In this document: piece by piece, positions 5,398 to 12,065 of the stretch | How positions within the stretch are numbered: the first letter of the stretch is position 1 | Layout: every line of letters begins with the position of its first letter | Assembly (NCBI GenBank): GCA_036525795.1 | Contig: DATCZS010000085.1 | Location: 1 to 20,337 of the forward strand | Direction: 5' to 3' | DNA length: 20,337 nt | DNA from: DATCZS01 sp036525795 | Lineage (GTDB): Bacteria; Actinomycetota; Acidimicrobiia; Spongiisociales; ZC4RG35 | Made by a program: the position numbers and the translations under genes | Notes under the pieces: generated by a model | Told to the model about the DNA's origin: nothing | Databases searched by the model: none | The model's input: only the letters and a program-made list of their open reading frames with translations

Positions 5398-7677
5398 TCA
5401 GGACGGGCGACCCCTGGTCTCCTTGCGCTGCGCATCCGCAACGGCGATGGCGGTGAGGTTGACCACGTCGCCGACCTCGGCATCGCGCTGCAGCACGTGC
5501 ACCGACCTGGCCAGTCCGGTGAGGATCGGGCCGATCACCTCGGAGTCGCCCAGCCGGTTGAGCAGCTTGTAGGCGGCATTGGCCGAGGTCAGGGTCGGGA
5601 ACACGAGCACGTTGGCAGCCTGGGTCAGGGGGCCGTGCGGGCGGCGCGCCTTGATCAGGTCGGACACCACCGCCGTGTCCGCCTGCATCTCGCCGTCGAC
5701 CTGGATGTCGGGATGGGCGGCACGGAAGATCTCCACGGCCCGGCGCACCCGGGAGGGCTCGTCCCCCACCGCCGACCCGAAGTCCGAATACGAGATGAAA
5801 CCCACGCGGGCGTCCCGGTCGAACTGGGCCGCCACGTCGACCGCTGCCGCAGCGATCTCGGCCAGCTCCTCGGCGTTCGGCTCGATGTTGACCGCGCAGT
5901 CGGTGAAGAAATAGACCATGTCCTTGGCGAGCACCACGTAGACCGCCGAGGCGATGGTCCGGCTCTCCTCGAGCTGGATGATCTGCAGTGCCGGCCTGAT
6001 GGTCTCCGGATAGAACGTCGTCAAGCCGCCGAGAACCGCGTCCGCGTCGCCTCGTTCGACCATCAAGGCGGCGAACACGTTGGGGTCGAACACCTGGCGT
6101 TCGGCGGTCACCTGCGACATGCCCTTGTCCCGGCGCAGCTCGAGGAGGCGGACGGAGTAGATGTCGCGGAGTTCGCGCTCGGTGACCGGGTCGATGATGC
6201 GCACGCCGTCCAGATCGATCCCGAGTTCGGCCGACAGTTCGCGGATCACTCCGGTGTCACCCAGCAGCACCGGGTTGCCGATGCCCTCGTCGAGGACCCG
6301 ACGAGCAGCCCGGATGATGCGCAGATCGCCGCCGTGCGGATACACCACCGTCTTGGGGCTCTGCTTGGCCCGCCCGGTCACGACCTGGAGAAGTCCCGCC
6401 GTGGCCTGGAAACGCATCCTGAGTGACTGGGCGTAGGCGTCCACGTCCGTCAGCGGTTCCCGCGCCAGGCCCTCGTCGGTGGCCGCCTTGGCCACCGCCG
6501 GGGCGACCATCCACAGGGCCCGGGAGTCGAACGGCTTGGGGATCAGGTAGTCGGGGCCGAACTCGAGGCGGTCGACGTCGTAGGCACGCAACACCGAGTC
6601 GGGCACCGGCAGCTTGGCCATCTCGGCCAGCGCCCTGGTCGCAGCCACCTTCATCCCCTCCGACACGCCCTTCGACCGGACGTCGAGGGCTCCGCGGAAG
6701 ATGAACGGGAAGCCGAGAACGTTGTTGACCTGATTGGGGTAGTCGGAACGGCCGGTGGCCACGATGGCATCCGGACGCGCCTCTTTGGCGTCGTCGTAGG
6801 TGATCTCCGGGTCTGGGTTGGCCAGGGCGAAGATGATCGGGGTGTCCGCCATCGACCGGACCATGTCCTTGGTGACGGTTCCGCCCACCGACACGCCGAC
6901 GAAGGCATCGGCGCCGACGAGGGCGTCGGCGAGCGTGCGGGCGTCTGTGTCCCGGGCGAATTCGCGCTTGAGGTCGGTCAGGTCGTCGCGTCCCGTGTGG
7001 ATCACGCCCTTCGAATCGAGCATCAGCACGTTCTCGGGACGCAGCCCGAACTCCTGGAAGAAGCGGGCGGTGGCGATTCCGGCCGCACCGGCTCCGCTGA
7101 ACACCACCCTGACGTCGCCGATGTTCTTCCCGGCGATCTCGAGGGCGTTGAGGAAGGCGGCGCCTCCGATGATGGCCGTCCCGTGCTGGTCGTCGTGGAA
7201 CACGGGGATGTCGAGCCGTTCGCGCAGTGTCGACTCGATGTAGAAGCAGTCGGGGGCCTTGATGTCCTCGAGGTTGATCCCGCCCACGGTCGGCTCGAGC
7301 AACTCGCAGAAGCGAATGATGTCCTCGGGGTCCTGGGAGTTCACCTCGAGATCGAACACGTCGATGTCGCTGAACTTCTTGAACAGGACTGCCTTGCCCT
7401 CCATCACCGGCTTGCCGGCGAGCGGGCCGATGTTGCCCAGGCCGAGCACGGCGCTGCCGTTGGTCACCACGGCCACCAGGTTTCCCCGGTTGGTGTACTT
7501 GAAGCCTGCGAGAGGGTCGGCGGCGATCGCCAGACACGGCTCCGCCACGCCAGGTGTGTAGGCGAGCGTCAAGTCGGCCTGGGTGGCGGTCGGCTTGGTT
7601 GGCCTGATCTCGACCTTGCCCGGACGCCCACGCGAGTGGTAGTCAAGGGCCTCACTGAATCGGGGCTTGCTGCTCAT
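5398..7677 (-). CDS. maeB: NADP-dependent malic enzyme with C-terminal phosphotransacetylase-like domain
   Basis: This 759-residue cytoplasmic enzyme decarboxylates malate oxidatively to pyruvate, giving NADPH. The malic enzyme domain spans about 1-420: YTPGVAEPC at 40-48, the catalytic Lys region GKPVMEGKAVLF at 88-99, metal-binding NLEDIKAPDCF at 135-145, HDDQHGTA at 161-168, and the nucleotide-binding GAGAAG at 195-200. The rest (about 430-759) is a phosphate acetyl/butyryl-transferase-like domain, as in E. coli MaeB, where it is regulatory rather than an active Pta. The length matches the fused MaeB class. GAGGAG lies just before the ATG, and TAGGGT at 7710-7705 could be the -10 box. The gene stands alone, with tRNA-Sec downstream. 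Confidence 0.95.
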   Translation of the reverse strand: MSSKPRFSEALDYHSRGRPGKVEIRPTKPTATQADLTLAYTPGVAEPCLAIAADPLAGFKYTNRGNLVAVVTNGSAVLGLGNIGPLAGKPVMEGKAVLFKKFSDIDVFDLEVNSQDPEDIIRFCELLEPTVGGINLEDIKAPDCFYIESTLRERLDIPVFHDDQHGTAIIGGAAFLNALEIAGKNIGDVRVVFSGAGAAGIATARFFQEFGLRPENVLMLDSKGVIHTGRDDLTDLKREFARDTDARTLADALVGADAFVGVSVGGTVTKDMVRSMADTPIIFALANPDPEITYDDAKEARPDAIVATGRSDYPNQVNNVLGFPFIFRGALDVRSKGVSEGMKVAATRALAEMAKLPVPDSVLRAYDVDRLEFGPDYLIPKPFDSRALWMVAPAVAKAATDEGLAREPLTDVDAYAQSLRMRFQATAGLLQVVTGRAKQSPKTVVYPHGGDLRIIRAARRVLDEGIGNPVLLGDTGVIRELSAELGIDLDGVRIIDPVTERELRDIYSVRLLELRRDKGMSQVTAERQVFDPNVFAALMVERGDADAVLGGLTTFYPETIRPALQIIQLEESRTIASAVYVVLAKDMVYFFTDCAVNIEPNAEELAEIAAAAVDVAAQFDRDARVGFISYSDFGSAVGDEPSRVRRAVEIFRAAHPDIQVDGEMQADTAVVSDLIKARRPHGPLTQAANVLVFPTLTSANAAYKLLNRLGDSEVIGPILTGLARSVHVLQRDAEVGDVVNLTAIAVADAQRKETRGRPS

Positions 7678-7707
7678 GTGCTCCTCGACGAAAACGATGC
7701 CTTGACC

Positions 7708-7899
7708 CTACCTGTCCTGGATCCGACCCTCGTCGGCTGACCGTCGCAGAAGCCGCCACATCAGCCGTCGGTCGACAGACCCGGAACGGCCGCCGAGGGT
7801 TTCATCCTCGATGGGGACGACCGGGCGGACACCCTGCGGCGAGAAGCCGATCCGGGCACGGCCCACCCGCCGGTCCGTTTCCGGCAACCGAACGCTCAT
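7708..7899 (-). CDS. Possible small gene upstream of maeB (doubtful)
   Basis: This 63-codon frame starts at ATG 7899 and ends 30 bp before maeB. It is rich in Arg and has fairly high-GC third positions, but no domain and no Shine-Dalgarno. Its ATG is part of a palindrome shared with the divergent gene at 7914. It may be a real small protein or just the maeB upstream region. I do not recognise it. Confidence 0.25.
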   Translation of the reverse strand: MSVRLPETDRRVGRARIGFSPQGVRPVVPIEDETLGGRSGSVDRRLMWRLLRRSADEGRIQDR

Positions 7900-7917
7900 G
7901 GCACACTGATGCCATGA
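7896..7917. promoter_or_regulatory. Palindrome containing two divergent ATG codons
   Basis: TCATGGCA (7896-7903) and TGCCATGA (7910-7917) are perfect complements around CACTGA. The two ATGs (7899 minus, 7914 plus) lie in the two arms. CACACT at 7902-7907, six bases before ATG 7914, fits the -10 spacing seen at other leaderless genes here. Confidence 0.4.
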
Positions 7918-8216
7918 CCGATGGAGGCGCCACAGGCGAGAACGGCTTTCGGGTGATGACCGGCTGGCGGGTCGGGCACGCCCCCGACGAGTCGACCACC
8001 CGCTCCGGCCTGCTCGTTCCGGTGGGGACCAAAGACGGAAACGACGCCCTGGCCCTGATCGACGTCAAGACCGGCCAGCGCTTCTGGGCGGTTCCCACCG
8101 GGGCCTGGCGATTCCTGTGGCCGGCGACCGGCCGCCCCGTCATCGCCGTGCGCGAGTCGCAGATCATCGCCGAGGAAGAGGCCCACCACCTGGGCGACGA
8201 AGGCCAGTACCTGTGA
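7914..8216 (+). CDS. Small protein of unknown function
   Basis: This 100-residue protein has no signal peptide or membrane segment. The centre looks like a compact beta-rich fold (RSGLLVPVGTKDGNDALALIDVKTGQRFWAVP, about 30-62), followed by WRFLWPATGRPVIAVRESQIIAEEEAHHLG. Two tryptophan-containing strands and an acidic C-terminus are the only notable points. I do not recognise the family. High-GC third positions support real coding. The ATG at 7914 has no Shine-Dalgarno but has CACACT six bases upstream, which fits a leaderless mRNA. hflX follows on the same strand after 57 bp with its own -10-like box, so the two are probably not strictly one operon. Confidence 0.6.
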   Translation: MTDGGATGENGFRVMTGWRVGHAPDESTTRSGLLVPVGTKDGNDALALIDVKTGQRFWAVPTGAWRFLWPATGRPVIAVRESQIIAEEEAHHLGDEGQYL

Positions 8217-8261
8217 CATCCGAGGAGCTGAAATCCCCCTGCACACCGGGCGGACGGGCGA

Positions 8262-8267
8262 TACGGT
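8262..8267 (+). promoter_or_regulatory. -10-like hexamer, leaderless start of hflX
   Basis: TACGGT is followed by six bases (GACGTC) and GTG at 8274. No Shine-Dalgarno precedes the GTG. Confidence 0.45.
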
Positions 8268-8273
8268 GACGTC

Positions 8274-9584
8274 GTGACCTACGACCACCAGCGCCGCACA
8301 GGGCGGCGACTCACCGCCACCGTCACCGACCTCGAGGTCGTCAGACAGAAGGCGTTTCTCATTGGAGTGCTCCTCCCGGACATGGACCCGGCCGAAGCCG
8401 AGCGGTCCCTCGACGAGCTGGCCCTCCTCACAGACACCGCCAACTCCGACCCGGTCGACATGGAGCTGGTCAAGCGCGACGCGCCCGATCCGGCCTGGTA
8501 CATCGGGTCGGGAAAGGCGTCCGATCTGGCTCGGTTGACGAAGGCGCTCGACATCGACGTGGTCGTGTTCGACAACCCCCTCTCCCCTGCACAGCAGCGC
8601 AACCTCCACAAGGTGTTCGAGTGCGACGTGGTGGACCGCGAGGCGCTGATCCTCGACATCTTCGCCCAGCACGCCACCAGCGGCGAAGGCGCCCTCCAGG
8701 TGGAGCTCGCCCTGCTCCGGTATCGCCTGCCCCGCCTGCGGGGAATGGGCAAGATGCTGTCCCAGCAGGGGGCGGGCATCGGAACCAGAGGGCCGGGCGA
8801 GACGAAGCTGGAGGTGGACCGCAGGCGGATCGAGTCGCGGATCTCCAAGCTCGAGCGCCAGCTCAAGGATCTGGCCAGGACCCGCTCCACCCAGCGCAAA
8901 TCGAGGCGTCGCGCCAATGTTCCCCAGGCGGCGCTGGTCGGCTACACCAACGCCGGCAAGTCCACCCTCCTCAACCGCCTGACCGAGGCCGAGGTGCTCA
9001 CCGAAGACCGGCTGTTCTCGACGCTCGACTCGACCGTGCGCCGCCTGGAGCTTCAGAGCGGGCGGGTGATGCTGCTGTCGGATACGGTGGGTTTCGTGCG
9101 CCGGCTCCCCCACCACCTGGTCGAGGCCTTCCGGTCGACGCTCGACGACACCAAGGAGGCGGACGTCCTCGTCCATCTGGTGGACGCGTCCGATCCCGAC
9201 CCCGAGGGCCAGATCGCCGCCGTCCGCGAGGTGCTGGCGGAGATCGAGGCGATCGGCATCCCCGAGCAGATCGTGTTCAACAAGATCGATGTGGCCGATC
9301 CGACGGCGGTGGCCCGCCTGCGCACTCTCCATCCGGATGCGTTGTTCATCTCGGCGCGAACCGGGGCGGGAGTCGACCTGCTGCTCGGCGCGGTCGAAGA
9401 GCGGCTGCGCTCCACGACGACCCTCCTGCACCTGGACGTTCCGTACACCCGGGCAGACATCATCGCCGCCGCCCACCGCCTGGGCGAGGTGGTGGCCGAG
9501 AAACACGACGACGACTCGACGATCCTCGACGTTCGGCTCGCGGCCCGGCATCTGGCCCAGTTCCAGGAGTTCCTGGTCTCATAG
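8274..9584 (+). CDS. hflX: Ribosome-associated GTPase HflX
   Basis: This 436-residue GTPase binds and splits stalled or inactive (hibernating, antibiotic-stalled) ribosomes. The N-terminal HflX subdomains cover about 20-200, including ELALLTDTAN and the glycine-rich basic linker (LSQQGAGIGTRGPGETKLE). The GTPase domain carries G1 GYTNAGKS at 223-230, G3 DTVGF at 270-274, G4 NKID at 336-339 and G5 SARTG. The C-terminal domain ends at TAG 9582-9584. Length and motif order are normal. The GTG at 8274 fits the leaderless signature. The stop is followed within one base by the heptanucleotide array, so the mRNA 3' end must either run through the array or stop within it. Confidence 0.95.
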   Translation: MTYDHQRRTGRRLTATVTDLEVVRQKAFLIGVLLPDMDPAEAERSLDELALLTDTANSDPVDMELVKRDAPDPAWYIGSGKASDLARLTKALDIDVVVFDNPLSPAQQRNLHKVFECDVVDREALILDIFAQHATSGEGALQVELALLRYRLPRLRGMGKMLSQQGAGIGTRGPGETKLEVDRRRIESRISKLERQLKDLARTRSTQRKSRRRANVPQAALVGYTNAGKSTLLNRLTEAEVLTEDRLFSTLDSTVRRLELQSGRVMLLSDTVGFVRRLPHHLVEAFRSTLDDTKEADVLVHLVDASDPDPEGQIAAVREVLAEIEAIGIPEQIVFNKIDVADPTAVARLRTLHPDALFISARTGAGVDLLLGAVEERLRSTTTLLHLDVPYTRADIIAAAHRLGEVVAEKHDDDSTILDVRLAARHLAQFQEFLVS

Positions 9585-9920
9585 AACGTCGCACGTCGCA
9601 CGTCTCACGTCACACGTCGCACGTCTCACGTCGCACGTCTCACGTCTCACGTCTCACGTCACACGTCACACGTCACACGTCGCACGTCGCACGTCTCACG
9701 TCTCACGTCACACGTCGCACGTCACACGTCACACGTCTCACGTCGCACCTCTCACGTCGCACGTCACACGTCACACGTCGCACGTCTCACGTCACACGTC
9801 ACACGTCTCACGTCTCACGTCGCACGTCTCACGTCACACGTCACACGTCACACGTCACACGTCACACGTCTCACGTCACACGTCACACGTCACACGTCTC
9901 ACGTCACACGTCGCACGTCG
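9585..9920. repeat. Heptanucleotide tandem array (CACGTCD)n, 47 full units
   Basis: From 9592 to 9920 there are 47 consecutive 7-nt units, preceded by one imperfect unit (AACGTCG, 9585-9591). The hexamer CACGTC is invariant except in one unit (CACCTCT at 9746-9752). The seventh base varies: 20 A, 15 T, 12 G and never C, by my count. The array fills the gap between hflX and the convergent gene at 9974. It leaves the three plus-strand frames open (HTSHVSRLTSHV-type peptides), but no start or codon bias supports translation. It has no spacers, so it is not CRISPR. Function unknown. Confidence 0.95.
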
Positions 9921-9937
9921 CGACCCGAGACCGCAGT

Positions 9938-9966
9938 GGGGGCCGGGGCGTCGAGCCCCGACCCCC
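9938..9966. terminator. GC-rich hairpin between convergent genes
   Basis: GGGGG-C-CGGGGC (9938-9949) pairs with GCCCCG-A-CCCCC (9955-9966), with one internal C-A mismatch and a 5-nt loop. It lies 8 bp beyond the minus-strand stop at 9974 and could end transcription of both hflX and the secreted-protein gene. There is no U-tract. Confidence 0.5.
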
Positions 9967-9973
9967 GGTGCAT

Positions 9974-10741
9974 TCAGTCGTGGCCGATCGCCTCGTGCAG
10001 GGCGCGGACGGCGCTCTTGGCGGCCTGGTGGGCCGCTCGCAGCGACTGGCGGGCTTCTGCCAGGTCCTCGCGGCCCTGGCGGAGCATCCCCTGGGCCGGA
10101 TCGGGCCAGTCGGACGGCTGGAGCGGCAACACCGTCTCCGCCACGGGACCTCCCAGCGCCAGCGCCCGGTCGACGTGGCCGACCATCTCGGCCAGGTACT
10201 CCCAGGCCTCGCCCACCTCGTACCCGGCCTCTTCGGCCCGGGTGATCGCCTCGGTGAGCTCCTCTTCGACGATCCCGAACCGGCCAACCACGGACTCGAC
10301 GGTGTCCGACGCCAGCACCTCGTGGACCTTGGGCACCATGAGCACGTAGATCCGGTAGTCCTCGGCGATCAGGGGGATCAGCCGGCGGAGCTCCTCGAGG
10401 CTCTCTGCGGCCTCGATCCGGCGGGCCAGCTCGGACAGCCCTTCTGCCGATGCCTCCAGCTCGCGGAGCAGGGTGGCGGCATGGTCGTCGGCGACGTGCG
10501 GGTTGGACCGCACGGCCGCCTGCAGCCGGTCGATGGTCACCAGCCGGTGTTGGATGGCGGCCAGCGCCCGGCTCTTGACCGACTCGATGTCGGTGACGGG
10601 CCGTTCCCGGTCGGTCACCCGGTCGGTGGTCGACCGATCGGTCTCCGCCGTGTCGGTCTGGGCGAATGCGGCCGCCGGGGCGGCCAGGGCGAGTATCGCC
10701 ACCAATACGGCGGCGGTCAGTCTGCGTGTCGGCTTCTTCAT
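9974..10741 (-). CDS. Secreted alpha-helical protein of unknown function
   Basis: The 255-residue product starts with a classical Sec signal peptide (MKKPTRRL, hydrophobic AAVLVAILALAAPAAAFA, predicted cleavage after AFA at about 28). The mature part is almost wholly helical and charged, with Leu/Ala/Glu/Arg heptad-like stretches (about 55-175 and 190-250) suggesting a coiled coil or helical bundle. There are no cysteines and no enzyme motif, and I do not recognise a family. The ATG at 10741 overlaps the stop of the upstream lipoprotein gene (ATGA), so the pair is translationally coupled and probably acts together in the cell envelope. A GGAGGG sequence lies upstream of the ATG. Confidence 0.72.
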   Translation of the reverse strand: MKKPTRRLTAAVLVAILALAAPAAAFAQTDTAETDRSTTDRVTDRERPVTDIESVKSRALAAIQHRLVTIDRLQAAVRSNPHVADDHAATLLRELEASAEGLSELARRIEAAESLEELRRLIPLIAEDYRIYVLMVPKVHEVLASDTVESVVGRFGIVEEELTEAITRAEEAGYEVGEAWEYLAEMVGHVDRALALGGPVAETVLPLQPSDWPDPAQGMLRQGREDLAEARQSLRAAHQAAKSAVRALHEAIGHD

Positions 10742-11100
10742 GGAAGGTCTCCCTCCGTCTCGGTGAGGACGATCCCGGCCATCGCGTCGTCGACGTCGCT
10801 CATGAGGGCGTCGAGATCGTCGAAGTCGGGTACCTCGATCTCCTGGGCGGCGGCCGTTGCCGCCCCCGTCTGGGTCTGGGTGGGCGTGGTCGTGGTCGTC
10901 GACGTCGACGCCGGCGGGTTCGTCTGCGGCGCCGGAGCGGGCCCGGCCATCTCCGGCGCCCCGACCGTTTCCGCCGCCTCCACGGGCGCCGGTTCGACTC
11001 CCCCCGGCTGAGCCGGTTCCCGCACCGCACCGGGTTCGGGACCGCACGCCGCCAGGAACAGGGCGATGGCGGCGACCGCCGGGCCGGTGGTGATCCGCAT
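10738..11100 (-). CDS. Small lipoprotein with Pro/Thr-rich linker
   Basis: This 120-residue protein has a lipoprotein signal: hydrophobic AVAAIALFLAAC with lipobox LAAC, Cys19 being the lipidated residue. A disordered Pro/Ala/Glu region follows (20-63), then a Ser/Thr/Gln-rich tract (STSTTTTTPTQTQTG, about 65-79), and an acidic C-terminal segment (EVPDFDDLDALMSDVDDAMAGIVL, about 88-112). It is probably anchored on the outer face of the cytoplasmic membrane, with the acidic tail presented outward. GAGGAG sits upstream of the ATG. It is 97 bp downstream of ppgK on the same strand and overlaps the next gene by 4 bp. Function is unknown; the coupling suggests a partner role with the secreted helical protein. 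Confidence 0.68.
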   Translation of the reverse strand: MRITTGPAVAAIALFLAACGPEPGAVREPAQPGGVEPAPVEAAETVGAPEMAGPAPAPQTNPPASTSTTTTTPTQTQTGAATAAAQEIEVPDFDDLDALMSDVDDAMAGIVLTETEGDLP

Positions 11101-11197
11101 GTGGTTGCTCCTCTCGTCGGTTGACGAGAACAGCCTCGGACGGGCGGATCAGAGCCCGGTCAGCGGGATGTGAAGAGAGTGTGAGGCGCGGCTGGGT

Positions 11198-11947
11198 TCA
11201 GGATGAGGATCCGCGGGCTGCCGCAGCCATGGCCGCGCCGACGATCCCCGCCTCGTTGCGGAGGAGGGCGGGAACCGTCTCCACGCCGGTGCGCACTGCT
11301 TCGGCGAAACGGTCCCACCTGCGGCTGACGCCGCCGCCGATGATGAAGAGGTCGGGCGAGAAGAGCCGATCGAGGTGGACGAGGTAGCGCCGAACCCGCT
11401 CGCCCCACTCCATCCACGACAGGTTCTCGTCCTTGCGCACCCGGGCCGCGCACCACCGCTCGACCGGGTTGTGGCCTTCCAACTCGATGTGGCCCAGCTC
11501 GGTGTTGGGCACGAGCCGTCCATCGACGAAGAGGCCGGAGCCGATGCCGGTGCCGAACGTGAGCACGAGCACCACGCCCCGACGGCCGCGCCCGGTGCCG
11601 AACTCCATCTCGCCGATCGCGGCGGCGTCGGCGTCGTTGACCACCGTGAACGGCATCCCCGCCCTGGCTTCGAACAGGGCGGCGGCGTCGGTCCCGACCC
11701 ATGCCGGGTCGACGTTGGCGGCCGACAGCGTCACTCCGCGGCGCACGATGGCCGGGAAGGTGCATCCCACCGGACCGTCGTACCCGAAGTGCGCCACGAC
11801 GCCGGCGACGACGTCGGCGACCGCATCGGGGGTGGCGGGCTGGGGGGTGAGGACCTTGTGGCGCTCCCCCGGCGATCGCCCGGTGTGCACGTCGACCAGG
11901 TTGCCCTTGATGCCCGACCCGCCGATGTCGATCCCCAGAACCTCCAT
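11198..11947 (-). CDS. ppgK: Polyphosphate glucokinase
   Basis: This 249-residue cytoplasmic ROK-family enzyme phosphorylates glucose to glucose-6-phosphate using inorganic polyphosphate (and often ATP). The PPGK signatures are present: GIDIGGSGIKG at 5-15 (phosphate-binding), catalytic Asp105 in VVNDADAAA, and FGTGIGSGLF (131-140) with NTELGHIELEG (148-158). The length matches the family, which is typical of actinomycetes. ATG 11947 is preferred because TATCCT lies exactly six bases upstream and the family begins with this motif; upstream in-frame codons cross the 50-bp repeat. It is divergent from gnd across 118 bp; both act on the hexose-phosphate/pentose-phosphate node. Confidence 0.93.
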   Translation of the reverse strand: MEVLGIDIGGSGIKGNLVDVHTGRSPGERHKVLTPQPATPDAVADVVAGVVAHFGYDGPVGCTFPAIVRRGVTLSAANVDPAWVGTDAAALFEARAGMPFTVVNDADAAAIGEMEFGTGRGRRGVVLVLTFGTGIGSGLFVDGRLVPNTELGHIELEGHNPVERWCAARVRKDENLSWMEWGERVRRYLVHLDRLFSPDLFIIGGGVSRRWDRFAEAVRTGVETVPALLRNEAGIVGAAMAAAARGSSS

Positions 11948-11953
11948 GCAGCC

Positions 11954-11959
11954 AGGATA
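11954..11959 (-). promoter_or_regulatory. -10-like hexamer, leaderless start of ppgK
   Basis: The minus strand reads TATCCT, then six bases (GGCTGC), then ATG (11947). With a 17-nt spacer the -35 position (about 11977-11982) falls inside repeat copy A. Confidence 0.5.
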
Positions 11960-11970
11960 GGAGCGCGCTG

Positions 11971-12020
11971 CGAACCCAGGGCTCGGGGCCACACCCAGTG
12001 TGGATCTGCGTGCACAGTTG
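11971..12020 (+). repeat. 50-bp dispersed repeat, copy A (solo)
   Basis: It begins CGAACCCAGGGCTCGG and contains the palindrome CCACAC-CCA-GTGTGG. The first 38 nt are identical to copy C (14531-14580, inverted), and about 45 of 50 positions match. It lies in the ppgK-gnd divergent promoter region. Confidence 0.85.
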
Positions 12021-12053
12021 GCGCCACGGCGGTCGATCGGGGCTCCGGCCGCC

Positions 12054-12059
12054 TACCCT
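12054..12059 (+). promoter_or_regulatory. -10-like hexamer, leaderless start of gnd
   Basis: TACCCT is followed by six bases (GGCGGC) and GTG (12066), with no Shine-Dalgarno. This mirrors the arrangement at ppgK. Confidence 0.5.
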
Positions 12060-12065
12060 GGCGGC

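Noticed and set aside
9585..9920. CRISPR array
   Set aside because: The units are 7 nt with no spacers and only one variable base; there are no cas genes. It is a simple tandem array.
8621..11011. 796-codon plus-strand frame across hflX, the array and the secreted protein gene
   Set aside because: It is a +1 shadow of hflX that stays open through the stop-free array and then runs antisense to two real genes; the composition is Arg/Pro/Gly-rich.
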